A stretch of DNA of 64,000 bases. Origin: Nisaea sp. Lineage in GTDB: Bacteria; Pseudomonadota; Alphaproteobacteria; Thalassobaculales; Thalassobaculaceae. The notes beneath the pieces were generated by a model. It saw only the letters and a list, made by a program, of their open reading frames with translations, did not search any database and was not told where the DNA came from. Location: contig NZ_JAXMNY010000001.1 in NCBI RefSeq assembly GCF_034670185.1, positions 930,001-994,000 of the forward strand. Direction: 5' to 3'. Numbering within the stretch: the stretch's first letter is position 1; each line of letters starts with the position of its first letter. Of this stretch, positions 1 through 7,656 are shown piece after piece. The translations under genes and the position numbers were made by a program.

Positions 1-493
1 GCGCATGCATCTTCCGGGTCTCGGTCTCGCGCGGCTCGACCCAGCGGAGCGGCTCCGGGATCGGCACTTGATAGATCAGGATCTGATCGTCGGTCAGGGG
101 CTTTTCCGGAATCCGGTGCCGGGTCTGGATCAGGCTGGCATCCGCCGTCTTCTCGGTCGTCGCCACGCCGGCCGTCTTGGCGAAAAAGCGGCGGATGTTG
201 ACGGCGTTCGTGGTGTCGTCCGCGCCCTGGTCGATGACTTTAAGCGTGTCGTTCGTTCCGATCACGGCAGCGGTCACCTGCATGCCGCCGGTGCCCCAGC
301 CATAAGGCAAGGGCATTTCCCGGCTGCCGAACGGCACCTGATAGCCCGGAATGGCGACGCCCTTCAGGATCGCCCGGCGGATCATCCGTTTCGTCTGCTC
401 GTCCAGATAGGCGAAATTATAGCCTTCAACCTGTTCGACCGGTTTGTCATGCTCCGGCGCCTGCCAGGGCTGCGCTTCTTGCGTCATGCTCAT
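1..493 (-). CDS. phnJ: PhnJ, carbon-phosphorus lyase core subunit (partial, runs off left edge)
   Basis: This is the N-terminal part (about 164 residues) of the radical-SAM subunit that cleaves the C-P bond of alpha-D-ribose 1-methylphosphonate 5-phosphate. The reverse strand from ATG 493 reads MSMTQEAQPWQAPEHDKP, then a stretch with YNFAYLDEQTKRMIRRAILK and, further in, PLPYGWGTGGMQVT, all typical of PhnJ. The gene continues beyond the left edge, so the C-terminal cysteines that hold the 4Fe-4S cluster cannot be inspected. It starts 10 bp after the phnI stop, the order G-H-I-J is canonical, and phnK and phnL would be expected next outside the window. Confidence 0.95.
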   Translation of the reverse strand, partial: MSMTQEAQPWQAPEHDKPVEQVEGYNFAYLDEQTKRMIRRAILKGVAIPGYQVPFGSREMPLPYGWGTGGMQVTAAVIGTNDTLKVIDQGADDTTNAVNIRRFFAKTAGVATTEKTADASLIQTRHRIPEKPLTDDQILIYQVPIPEPLRWVEPRETETRKMHA

Positions 494-503
494 GGATCTC
501 GTC

Positions 504-1622
504 CTACTCGGCCGCGGCCAGTTCGTCGTCATCAGTGCGTTCCGCCGCCTCGCGGGCCGCGATTTCCTTGCGCAATTCGCGCACGGTCACGAGCTCGCCC
601 TGGAAGTCGACGTAGTGCGGCAGTTTCAGGTGCTGTACGAAGCCGGAAGCCTCGACATTGTCGGAGTGATAGAGGACGAACTCCTCGTCCTGGGCGGGGG
701 CGGTGATCTCTTCACCGAACTCCTTCGCCCTGAGAGCCCGGTCGACCAGTGCCATGGACATCGCCTTGCGTTCGCAATGGCCGAAGGTCAGGCCATAGCC
801 GCGGGTGAATTGCGGGGGCACTTTCGCCGAGCCCTTGAACTGGTTGACCATTTGGCATTCGGTGACGGTGATCTCGCCGATCTCGATCTCGAAGCCGAGT
901 TCTTCCGGCTCGAAGCTGACTGCGAGTTCGCCCATCCGGATCTCTCCGGCAAAGGGGTGGTTGTTGCCGAAGCCGCGCTGGGTGGAATAGCCGAGCGCCA
1001 GAAGGAAGCCTTCATCGCCACGGGCGAGGTTTTGCAGCCGGGTCGCGCGGTCCGCCGGGAAGGAAGTGGACTCCCTTGTCAGGTCGGGAACTGGGCCGTC
1101 CTCGTCATCCGGCAGATCGAGCTCGATCAGGCCTTCATGATCGAGAATATCTGCGACGCGGGGCATGCCGTCGGCAACCGGTTCTTCCGATTTAGGTGCC
1201 TCGGGCGTTTCGCCGTTAGCGGCCAGAGTGAAGTCGAGCAGACGATGTGTGTAATCGAAGCTCGGACCGAGGATCTGGCCGCCCGGCAGGTCCTTGTAGG
1301 TGGCGGAGATGCGCCGGCGGATCTGCATGGTGCCGGTATCGATTGCCTGCGATGCGCCGAACCGGGGCAGGGTGGTGCGGTAGGCCCGGAGCAGGAACAC
1401 CGCTTCCTGAATATCGCCATTGGCCTGTTTGATGGCCAGTGCGGCAAGATCGGGATCGTACAGCGAGCCCTCGGTCATCACTCGGTCGACGGCGAGCGGG
1501 AGCTGTTCGCGGATTTGCTGGAGGGACAGTTCCGGGATCTGGCGGTCGCCCCGCCGGATATCGGCAAGATAGTGCAGCGAGTTCTCGATGGCCTTGTCGC
1601 CGCCTTTGACAGCTACATACAT
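504..1622 (-). CDS. phnI: PhnI, C-P lyase complex subunit
   Basis: PhnI is a core subunit of the C-P lyase complex that, with PhnG, H, J and L, makes the ribose-triphosphate phosphonate intermediate from ATP and alkylphosphonate. The 372-residue protein begins MYVAVKGGDKAIENS, the hallmark PhnI N-terminus, so ATG 1622 is chosen over an in-frame codon 75 bp upstream that would overlap phnH. Length fits the family (about 350-370 residues). phnH ends 4 bp upstream and phnJ follows by 10 bp, so the genes are surely co-transcribed. The C-terminal tail is acidic and alanine-rich. The function is known from the family; nothing here is unusual. Confidence 0.96.
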   Translation of the reverse strand: MYVAVKGGDKAIENSLHYLADIRRGDRQIPELSLQQIREQLPLAVDRVMTEGSLYDPDLAALAIKQANGDIQEAVFLLRAYRTTLPRFGASQAIDTGTMQIRRRISATYKDLPGGQILGPSFDYTHRLLDFTLAANGETPEAPKSEEPVADGMPRVADILDHEGLIELDLPDDEDGPVPDLTRESTSFPADRATRLQNLARGDEGFLLALGYSTQRGFGNNHPFAGEIRMGELAVSFEPEELGFEIEIGEITVTECQMVNQFKGSAKVPPQFTRGYGLTFGHCERKAMSMALVDRALRAKEFGEEITAPAQDEEFVLYHSDNVEASGFVQHLKLPHYVDFQGELVTVRELRKEIAAREAAERTDDDELAAAE

Positions 1623-1626
1623 GGGC

Positions 1627-2250
1627 CTATTCCTTTCCGCTCTGCAGGGTGACGTGCGTGGTGCGTGGCAGCGCGACCATTCTGGCGCCAGCCACAAAGA
1701 CGAGATCGATGCCGCGCGGGAAATAGCGTTGCAGCGTCGCTCTGCTCTCCCAGAACGCCGCAGGGACGTCCGGCAGGCCGAGTTGCGCGCTGTCCTTGAT
1801 GCCGGGACCTGTCAGGGTCAGGGTGCCGCCTTTCAGGATCGTTTCCACCTGGATGATCAGGGTGGCGCCCAATTCCGGATACTCGTCAGTGCCTGTATTG
1901 AAGGCGTCAAGATCTCCGAGCGCGCCATCCAGAATGGCGAAGGCGGCGTCTTTCGCTTCCGGGACGATCCGGGTTCCGCAATGGAATTTCAGATAGGTTT
2001 CAGCCGCCGGATTTGCCAATGCGGGATCGAGATAGAGCGGCGTCTCGAAATCAACCAGGGCCAGTGCGATGGTGGTCGCGGCCAGATCCAGTGTCTCCGG
2101 TCCTTCAATGTCGAGATCAATTGTCTCGATGGTGCCCGGACGGGCCATGGCGTCGAGCAGGTGGCGGAAAACCAATTGCGATTGGCTGACCGGATCCGAG
2201 AAGCCCGGTTTCAGCGTTTGTCCGGATTGCATGGTGGATTCCAAGGACAT
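1627..2250 (-). CDS. phnH: PhnH, C-P lyase complex subunit
   Basis: PhnH (207 residues) is the PLP-transferase-fold structural subunit of the phosphonate C-P lyase core complex. Recognisable features are the N-terminal stretch with FRHLLDAMARPGTIE (about residues 28-42) and the downstream core around HCGTRIVPEAKDA. The start ATG 2250 lies 3 bp after the phnG stop, so translation is probably coupled. It sits between phnG and phnI in the standard order. No truncation or unusual residue was seen. Confidence 0.95.
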   Translation of the reverse strand: MSLESTMQSGQTLKPGFSDPVSQSQLVFRHLLDAMARPGTIETIDLDIEGPETLDLAATTIALALVDFETPLYLDPALANPAAETYLKFHCGTRIVPEAKDAAFAILDGALGDLDAFNTGTDEYPELGATLIIQVETILKGGTLTLTGPGIKDSAQLGLPDVPAAFWESRATLQRYFPRGIDLVFVAGARMVALPRTTHVTLQSGKE

Positions 2251-2253
2251 CGA

Positions 2254-2715
2254 TCAGTTCTCCCGCGCCACGGTAAAGAATTCGACTTTCGTCGCTGCGG
2301 CTTTCCGGCTCGCGGTCTCGCGGCTCTGTTGGTGACGGAGTTCCAGTGGCTTGATGATGGAATGCTCGACAGTTTCCGCGCGCTCTTCGCGTTGCATAAG
2401 GGCATCGATCACGGCGGCGATTTCCGCATGATCCTTATTCCTCCCAGAGACATATCCGTGTCCGAGAACACCGCCTTCAAGCCCGACAGAGCAACGGGTT
2501 ACCGTCATTTCACCGAGGTTGAAGCGGTTCCCAGTACCGCCCATGCGCCCGCGCACCATGACCATCCCGATTTCGGCCGGGCGGATCCGGGTCCAGGAGG
2601 GTTTGTCGGGCAGGTTCTGCCAGAGGCTGCGGAGGTCCTCGAAGGAGGCTTTGGCGAGGATTGACATCCATCGCTTCCGGGCCGGTGACTGATGCTGTGG
2701 TGACTGTGTCCCCAT
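2254..2715 (-). CDS. phnG: PhnG, C-P lyase complex subunit
   Basis: PhnG (153 residues from this start) is the first gene of the minus-strand C-P lyase operon and acts in the PhnGHIJ core. It carries the family segment KRWMSILAKAS near the N-terminus and GYVSGRNKDHAEIAAVIDAL in the C-terminal half. ATG 2715 is preferred to a TTG 24 bp upstream because an AAAGGA Shine-Dalgarno lies about 8 bp before it. The divergent regulator phnF begins about 130 bp away, and the AT-rich spacer between them probably holds both promoters and the PhnF operator. Confidence 0.93.
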   Translation of the reverse strand: MGTQSPQHQSPARKRWMSILAKASFEDLRSLWQNLPDKPSWTRIRPAEIGMVMVRGRMGGTGNRFNLGEMTVTRCSVGLEGGVLGHGYVSGRNKDHAEIAAVIDALMQREERAETVEHSIIKPLELRHQQSRETASRKAAATKVEFFTVAREN

Positions 2716-2748
2716 CGGTCTGTCCTTTTCTCTCGACAAATTTTATAT

Positions 2749-2766
2749 TTGTCTAGATGTCTATAT
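2749..2766. promoter_or_regulatory. Candidate PhnF operator in the phnG/phnF spacer
   Basis: The AT-rich spacer contains TTGTCTAGA followed directly by TGTCTATA, i.e. two TGTCTA half-sites 10 bp apart around a TCTAGA palindrome. It lies about 35-50 bp upstream of phnG and about 80 bp upstream of phnF. GntR/UTRA PhnF proteins repress phosphonate operons from such intergenic sites. Assignment to PhnF is inference from position and symmetry. Confidence 0.4.
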
Positions 2767-2847
2767 CTATCAGTGTTATAGGGGCGTCCACGCACCTGCG
2801 CAACTGGAGCGCAGTGACATTTTCATGACTCATCGAGTGAGGGTGCC

Positions 2848-3567
2848 TTGATCGAACGGAAAAGCGGCCAGTCCCTTTGGCGCCAGATTGCCAACGACAT
2901 ATCCGATGCAATCCGCTCTGGCACGTATCCGCCAGGCAGCAAGATGCCGACGGAAGCAGAGTTATCGCAACAATATGGCGTGAACCGGCATACGCTCCGG
3001 CGAGCCGTCTCGGAGCTTGCCGAAGAGGGCGTTATCCGGGTGGAGCAGGGCCGGGGAAGTTTCGTTCAGGAACATGTTCTGGACTATCTTGTCGCCAGGA
3101 AAACGCGCTTCTCGGACAACGTGCTGCGGCAGAAGCGAACCCCAGGTGGCCGCACGCTGCTGCTGACGGAAGAGGTTGGCGATCCGGCGATCCTGAAGCA
3201 GCTTGGCCTCTCCCGTGGAGCCCGCCTTGTCCGGCTCGACCGGATCGGCGAAGTGGACGGCCGGCCGATTTCCGTTGGCAGTCACTATTTCCCGGCGGCC
3301 AGGGTTCCAGGATTCGCGGAATTGCATAAGGAATTGAACTCGATCACCAAGGTCCTGACGCATCTTGGTTATGGCGAATACACCCGTAGGGAAACACGTG
3401 TGACGGCACGGATGCCGGACGTGGAGGACGCAGAGCATCTTCAACAACCGCGAAACCGGCCGGTACTGGTCATCGAGTCAATCAATGTAGACCCGGCCGG
3501 TGTTCCCATTGAGTACGGTTTTGCCCGTTATGCCGCCGACCGCTTTCAACTGGTGTTCGAGAGCTGA
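2848..3567 (+). CDS. phnF: PhnF, GntR/UTRA-family transcriptional regulator of phosphonate genes
   Basis: This 239-residue regulator has an N-terminal winged helix (about residues 8-70, with PPGSKMPTEAELSQQYGVN and HTLRRAVSELAEEGVIR) and a C-terminal UTRA ligand-binding domain (about 90-235) ending FARYAADRFQLVFES. That architecture is the HutC/PhnF subfamily of GntR. The start is TTG 2848; no in-frame ATG or GTG lies close upstream, and a GTGAGGG ribosome-binding-like stretch sits just before it. It is divergent from phnG, the standard arrangement for a PhnF that controls C-P lyase genes. The effector is unknown; a phosphonate or phosphate ester is likely. Confidence 0.92.
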   Translation: MIERKSGQSLWRQIANDISDAIRSGTYPPGSKMPTEAELSQQYGVNRHTLRRAVSELAEEGVIRVEQGRGSFVQEHVLDYLVARKTRFSDNVLRQKRTPGGRTLLLTEEVGDPAILKQLGLSRGARLVRLDRIGEVDGRPISVGSHYFPAARVPGFAELHKELNSITKVLTHLGYGEYTRRETRVTARMPDVEDAEHLQQPRNRPVLVIESINVDPAGVPIEYGFARYAADRFQLVFES

Positions 3568-3699
3568 TCGAACCCGATAACTGGTGTTCGTCGCAGATTC
3601 GAATGAAACTTATCGCAAAGCGATCCTTGACCAGTGGCAGCGCATCGCGCGAGGTAGTATCAGCAATTCAACCTGCGCAAAGCGGGACGACAAAAGGGA

Positions 3700-3718
3700 G
3701 GCGGGAAGCAATCCCGCC
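3700..3718 (+). other. Hairpin just upstream of the cupin gene
   Basis: GGCGGGA (3700-3706) pairs perfectly with TCCCGCC (3712-3718) across a 5-nt loop, ending 10 bp before the cupin start. No T-run follows, so it is a poor terminator for phnF. It overlaps a GGGAGG stretch and could influence initiation of the cupin gene. Its role is inferred only. Confidence 0.3.
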
Positions 3719-3728
3719 GATAGGATTG

Positions 3729-4394
3729 ATGGTGACATCCACCTACGTTCTGCGTCTGATAAAAGACGTGTTTTCTCCTCATGCGGTCTCAAAACATCTG
3801 CCTGACGGGTGCCGGATTGTTTATTGCAATGCCGGTGATCTGAGCTTCGAAGGAGGCTCGGTGCTGCAGCCCGACGAAGCCCGGTTCATGCGCTCCGGCA
3901 TGGCCGTGCGGGCAGGGACCGAAGGTGGCGAATTGTGGCGTTGGGAGTTGGACGAGACTTCAGCTGAACCGCAAGTGGATCTAGGCGAGGGTATCCATAG
4001 CGAGATCGTCGAGTCGAACGAGGTTCCCACCGTGGAGAATCTTGAAGACTGGCTGATCCGCTGCGACAGCGTGCTTTTCCCGACGGGGGGCACAGCTGTG
4101 CCGCATAGCCATCTGGGTCCGGGCATCCGCTGCATCCGAAATGGCAAACTCACCCTTTCGACGGACAAGCTTTCCAAGGACTACCTTCCGGGCGATGCCT
4201 GGTTTGAGCCTGGCGCTCAAACCGTCTGGGCGGAAGCCTGTACGCAGGAATGCACCCGCTTCATTCGGGTGCTGCTGCTGCCGAAAGAAGTCAAAGGCAA
4301 AAGTTCGATCCGCTATCTGAACGAAGCTGATCGCCGTAAACCGAAATCCCAACGATATAAGAGTTATGTAGATGAGCTCCTCTCCCTCAAATAA
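3729..4394 (+). CDS. Cupin-domain protein coupled to a ThDP enzyme
   Basis: This 221-residue protein has a C-terminal cupin fold: motif 1 is PTGGTAVPHSHLGPGIRCI (about residues 120-138, with the metal-ligand-like HSH) and motif 2 is YLPGDAWFEPGAQTVWAE, followed by a basic tail. The N-terminal half looks like a second, degenerate cupin. ATG 3729 is chosen because the upstream extension reads as low-quality coding sequence. Its end overlaps the next gene by 23 bp, so the two are translationally linked. I do not recognise a named function; a small-molecule-binding or metal-dependent enzyme partner of the ThDP enzyme is plausible. Confidence 0.75.
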   Translation: MVTSTYVLRLIKDVFSPHAVSKHLPDGCRIVYCNAGDLSFEGGSVLQPDEARFMRSGMAVRAGTEGGELWRWELDETSAEPQVDLGEGIHSEIVESNEVPTVENLEDWLIRCDSVLFPTGGTAVPHSHLGPGIRCIRNGKLTLSTDKLSKDYLPGDAWFEPGAQTVWAEACTQECTRFIRVLLLPKEVKGKSSIRYLNEADRRKPKSQRYKSYVDELLSLK

Positions 4395-6072
4395 CAGTGC
4401 CGGCCATGGCCGTCTCGGTGGCCATATTCTTGTCGATGCGCTTGTTGAGGAGGGAGTTGATCTCGTCTTCGGCGTGCCCGGTGAAAGCTATCTGGCGGTT
4501 ATCGACGGCCTGCAGGAGCGCAACGGTATCCGCACGGTGATGTGCCGCCAGGAAGGCGGCGCGGCGATGATGGCGGACGCCTATGGCAAGCTGACTGGGC
4601 GTCCCGGCGTCTGCATGGTCACCCGTGGTCCCGGCGCGACCAATGCCAGCGCCGGCGTCCATGTCGCTTTTCAGGATTCCACACCGATGGTGCTCCTGGT
4701 CGGCCAGGTGGCGCGCTGGATGGTGGAGCGAGAAGCTTTCCAGGAAATCGACTACCGCCGGATGTTCGGTCAGATGGCGAAATGGGTGGCGCAGATCGAC
4801 GATGCGGCGCGCATTCCGGAATATATCAGCCGGGCATTCCACACGGCAGTCTCTGGCCGTCCGGGTCCGGTGGTTCTCGCTTTGCCCGAAGACATGCTGA
4901 TGGATTATGCCGATGTGGCAGGCATCGCACCCTATGTGCCGGTCGAGCCGCATCCGGGCCAGCAGCAGATGGCCGATTTCAGGGCCATGCTGGATAAGGC
5001 AGAGCGACCGATCATGATTGTCGGCGGCGGCGGCTGGGATCGTCAGGCGTGCGAGCGGATCGAGACATTCGCGGTTGCCAACAGTGTTCCTGTCGGTGCG
5101 TCCTTCCGTTGTCAGGATTACTTCGACAACCGGCATCCGAATTACGTAGGCCATGTCGGCATCGGCATCGATCCGTCCCTTGCGGCCCGCATTCAGGAAA
5201 GCGATATGGTGATCGCGCTCGGCACCCGGCTGGGCGAGATGACCACCGGCGGCTACACCATGTTCGACATTCCGCGCCCGAAGCAGGGGCTCGTGCATAT
5301 CCATGGCAGCGCGGAAGAGCTTGGCCGGGTATATCAGGCCGACATGATGATCAATTCCGGGCCGAGAGCTTTTGCGGAGGCTCTGGAGGCGATGGCGCCT
5401 GTTGACGGCAGCAGCCGGTCGAAGAGTATCGCTCAGGGCCATGCAGATTATCTTGCAACGCTAGAGCCGCTGCCGGTTCCGGGCGATGTGCAGATGGGGG
5501 AGATTGCAGCCTGGTTGAACGCCACGCTGCCGGACGATGCGATCATCACCAACGGTGCCGGTAACTATGCCAACTGGATGCATCGCTATTACCAGTATCG
5601 CGGCTACCGGACGCAGCTTGCCCCTACTAGCGGATCGATGGGCTATGGCCTGCCTGCTGCAGTGGCGGCGGCGCTGGTGCATCCAGACCGTGTGGTGGTT
5701 TCAATGAACGGCGACGGCTGTTTCATGATGCACGGCCAGGAGCTGGCTACCGCCATGCAACATGGCGCGAAGATCATTGCCATCGTCATCAACAACAACA
5801 TGTACGGCACGATCCGTATGCACCAGGAGCGTGAGTTCCCGGGCCGAGTGAAGCATACCGAACTCCAGAACCCGGATTTTGCGGCACTGGCAAAAGCCTA
5901 TGGTGCAAATGGTGAGACGGTTCTCGAAACCTCGGAATTCCAGCCGGCATTCGAACGGGCTTTGGCATCCGATAAATCGACCGTGATCGAGGTGAAGATC
6001 GATCCTGAGGCGATCACGCCGAAAACCACGCTTTCGGCAATCAGGAAAGCCGCCCTCGCAAAGGCCGGCTGA
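4372..6072 (+). CDS. Thiamine-diphosphate enzyme of the acetolactate synthase-like family
   Basis: The 566-residue protein has the three-domain ThDP fold: an N-terminal pyrimidine-binding domain with the activating glutamate at Glu61 (CRQEGGAAMMADAYG), a central domain, and a C-terminal diphosphate-binding domain with GDG at 447-449 and NNN at 474-476. This is the IlvB/benzoylformate decarboxylase superfamily. There is no adjacent small regulatory subunit (ilvH) and biosynthetic ilv neighbours are absent, so a catabolic 2-oxoacid decarboxylase or carboligase is likelier than valine/isoleucine synthesis. It overlaps the cupin gene. The substrate cannot be deduced. Confidence 0.88.
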   Translation: MSSSPSNNSAGHGRLGGHILVDALVEEGVDLVFGVPGESYLAVIDGLQERNGIRTVMCRQEGGAAMMADAYGKLTGRPGVCMVTRGPGATNASAGVHVAFQDSTPMVLLVGQVARWMVEREAFQEIDYRRMFGQMAKWVAQIDDAARIPEYISRAFHTAVSGRPGPVVLALPEDMLMDYADVAGIAPYVPVEPHPGQQQMADFRAMLDKAERPIMIVGGGGWDRQACERIETFAVANSVPVGASFRCQDYFDNRHPNYVGHVGIGIDPSLAARIQESDMVIALGTRLGEMTTGGYTMFDIPRPKQGLVHIHGSAEELGRVYQADMMINSGPRAFAEALEAMAPVDGSSRSKSIAQGHADYLATLEPLPVPGDVQMGEIAAWLNATLPDDAIITNGAGNYANWMHRYYQYRGYRTQLAPTSGSMGYGLPAAVAAALVHPDRVVVSMNGDGCFMMHGQELATAMQHGAKIIAIVINNNMYGTIRMHQEREFPGRVKHTELQNPDFAALAKAYGANGETVLETSEFQPAFERALASDKSTVIEVKIDPEAITPKTTLSAIRKAALAKAG

Positions 6073-6108
6073 GTTCACGCCTTTCAGTATATCAACGTGT
6101 TTTCTTCA

Positions 6109-6143
6109 GAGACGGCTTTTGGGCTGAGTCCCTAGGCCGTCTC
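6109..6143. terminator. Hairpin between convergent genes
   Basis: GAGACGGC (6109-6116) pairs with GCCGTCTC (6136-6143), with a further GGG/CCC pairing inside. It lies between the stops of the ThDP enzyme and the CnrX-like gene. T-tracts are weak on both strands, so it may be a bidirectional but inefficient terminator. Confidence 0.45.
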
Positions 6144-6156
6144 AGGACGACAAGGC

Positions 6157-6615
6157 TTAGTCGTCATCATTCTTGCGGTGCCTGCCGAGGGATTTCACCA
6201 GCTTGCGCCGCTGTTCCGGTGTCAATTGTTCGACGATATCGATCATGAAAGAGTGCGTTTCCGTCCGCATTCGGTCGAAGACCTCGTTCATCGATTCCAG
6301 AGCCTTAAGATAGGCAGTCCTGTCGAACGGTTCCTGCAAAAGCGTGTCCCGAATGGCGTCCCGCTTCTCGCGGGAGGTTCGGCGGGTCTCGCGCATGGCT
6401 TTGGAGTGCGCCGTCAGCCTCTCACGAAGTTCCGGCGTCAGGCTGTCACCGAGGCTTTTCTCGATCATCCGGGTCATTGAGTGGCCGTGGCTCGGCCCCT
6501 TTGGACCGCCATGCCAACGGTCGAAGCGGCCGACCATGATGCCTGCGAAAAACAGGTTCAGGGCGATTGATACGAATAGAACCAGTGCGAGTGTGCGTGT
6601 CCGGGTCCAGGTCAT
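6157..6615 (-). CDS. CnrX/Spy-like periplasmic heavy-metal sensor protein
   Basis: This 152-residue protein has one N-terminal membrane segment (about residues 8-28, LALVLFVSIALNLFFAGIMV) and a periplasmic, charged helical domain with an LTPEQRRKL motif at about 131-139. That matches the heavy-metal-resistance (CnrX/Spy/CpxP-like) family. Histidines cluster just after the membrane segment (RWHGG, SHGHS), a possible metal site. It overlaps the anti-sigma gene by 4 bp and is the last gene of an ECF sigma cassette, so it likely senses a periplasmic cation or envelope stress and acts on the anti-sigma factor. The metal specificity is not deducible. Confidence 0.8.
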   Translation of the reverse strand: MTWTRTRTLALVLFVSIALNLFFAGIMVGRFDRWHGGPKGPSHGHSMTRMIEKSLGDSLTPELRERLTAHSKAMRETRRTSREKRDAIRDTLLQEPFDRTAYLKALESMNEVFDRMRTETHSFMIDIVEQLTPEQRRKLVKSLGRHRKNDDD

Positions 6616-7052
6616 AGGAAATTCTCCTCAACGTCCGCGCCCAGCGCACGTTCAACTATCGTCACTTGATCATTCACCGTCGTGCTGGTCTCCGTCGGCA
6701 GGTCGGTGAAGGTGACGCCGATGATGAAACCGGCTGCACTAGCAGCGACGAGCCCCGCTGCGGGCTGCCACAAGCCACCGAACGGCCATAACGTATTCAT
6801 CAACCCTTTCAGCTTCAGGCTTGCTGGCGCGCGGACTTCAGCCGACGCTGGGGCGATGGCCCTTTCTGGAGCAGCCATCATGGCGTCGAGTTCGAAGTCC
6901 AGAGCCGCAGCTTCGTTGAGTACGTCACGGAGCGCCGGATGAGCCTCCAGGAGTTGGAGTGCCATTTGGCGTTCCTGCTCGGGCCATTTCGACGGGTCGC
7001 TTCCGAAAGCATCCGCCAGTTCCCTGAATCTCGCTTCGTTCATGCTTGTCAT
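6612..7052 (-). CDS. Membrane-anchored anti-sigma factor
   Basis: The 146-residue protein has a cytoplasmic N-terminal helical region (EARFRELADAFGSDPSKWPE, then a leucine-rich helix through about residue 55), one transmembrane helix (about 97-115, AAGLVAASAAGFIIGVTF) and a short periplasmic tail. This architecture and its 1-bp overlap with the ECF sigma gene upstream mark it as the cognate anti-sigma factor. No zinc-binding HxxxCxxC motif is present, so it is not a ZAS-type anti-sigma. Its stop overlaps the CnrX-like gene. Function is inferred from topology and context. Confidence 0.8.
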   Translation of the reverse strand: MTSMNEARFRELADAFGSDPSKWPEQERQMALQLLEAHPALRDVLNEAAALDFELDAMMAAPERAIAPASAEVRAPASLKLKGLMNTLWPFGGLWQPAAGLVAASAAGFIIGVTFTDLPTETSTTVNDQVTIVERALGADVEENFL

Positions 7053-7621
7053 CAGTTTTCTCCGACAGCCGCTTTTTCTAATGTGCCGGACTGTTGGTCC
7101 TGCATGATCTCTTTCAGTTTCTTCCGTGCTCGCCGGAGCAATGATTCCAGAGCGTCTATACTGATATCCATCGTTTCCGCAGCCTCGTTGGCCGTCATGT
7201 CCTTAAGATGGAACAGCGAGATCGCGATTCTCTGGCGCTCTGGCAGAAGCTCCACTGCATGACGCACGCTCGTCCCCGTTCTTTTCCGGGCGAGGGTCTG
7301 TTCAGGGTCGGGAGTTCCATCCTCGATTTCCTGATCGGCGATATCGACCGTTGTGTGCCGGGCTCTCAGACGGTCGATACATAGATTGTGAGCGATTCGG
7401 TAGATCCAGGACTTTGCCTTGCCGTCCGGGTTCCACCGCGGGGCGTGGGACCAGACGCGGCCGAAGGTTTCTTGCGAGATCTCCTCGGCATCGCTCTGGT
7501 TCCCGAGCATGCGGTAGGCAAAGGCGGATATCGGACCTTGATGTCGCAAAACGAGTCTGTCGAAAGCTGTCTCGCCACCATCGGCGACGAGACAAAGCAG
7601 CTCATTATCAGACTTAATCAT
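7052..7621 (-). CDS. ECF-subfamily RNA polymerase sigma factor
   Basis: The protein (189 residues from ATG 7621) has sigma region 2 (about residues 20-90, with AFAYRMLGNQSDAEEISQETFGRVW and WIYRIAHNLCIDRLR) and region 4 (about 125-175, LLPERQRIAISLFHLKDMT then NEAAETMDISIDALESLL). Two further in-frame starts exist at 7627 (ATG) and 7639 (GTG); 7621 gives the usual short ECF N-terminus and a GGGA at proper spacing. The anti-sigma gene follows with a 1-bp overlap. The EF-hand gene lies 35 bp upstream on the same strand and is a likely target or co-transcribed sensor. Confidence 0.93.
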   Translation of the reverse strand: MIKSDNELLCLVADGGETAFDRLVLRHQGPISAFAYRMLGNQSDAEEISQETFGRVWSHAPRWNPDGKAKSWIYRIAHNLCIDRLRARHTTVDIADQEIEDGTPDPEQTLARKRTGTSVRHAVELLPERQRIAISLFHLKDMTANEAAETMDISIDALESLLRRARKKLKEIMQDQQSGTLEKAAVGEN

Positions 7622-7656
7622 GCACATTCCCGATTCCACGAACCGCTGTCACACGT

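Noticed and set aside
444..1652. Long plus-strand frame opposite phnI
   Set aside because: It is a shadow of phnI; the minus-strand reading is a full-length, family-typical protein in a conserved operon.
4387..5442. Minus-strand frame opposite the ThDP enzyme
   Set aside because: It has biased composition (His/Arg-rich) and no domain; the plus strand encodes a complete ThDP enzyme.
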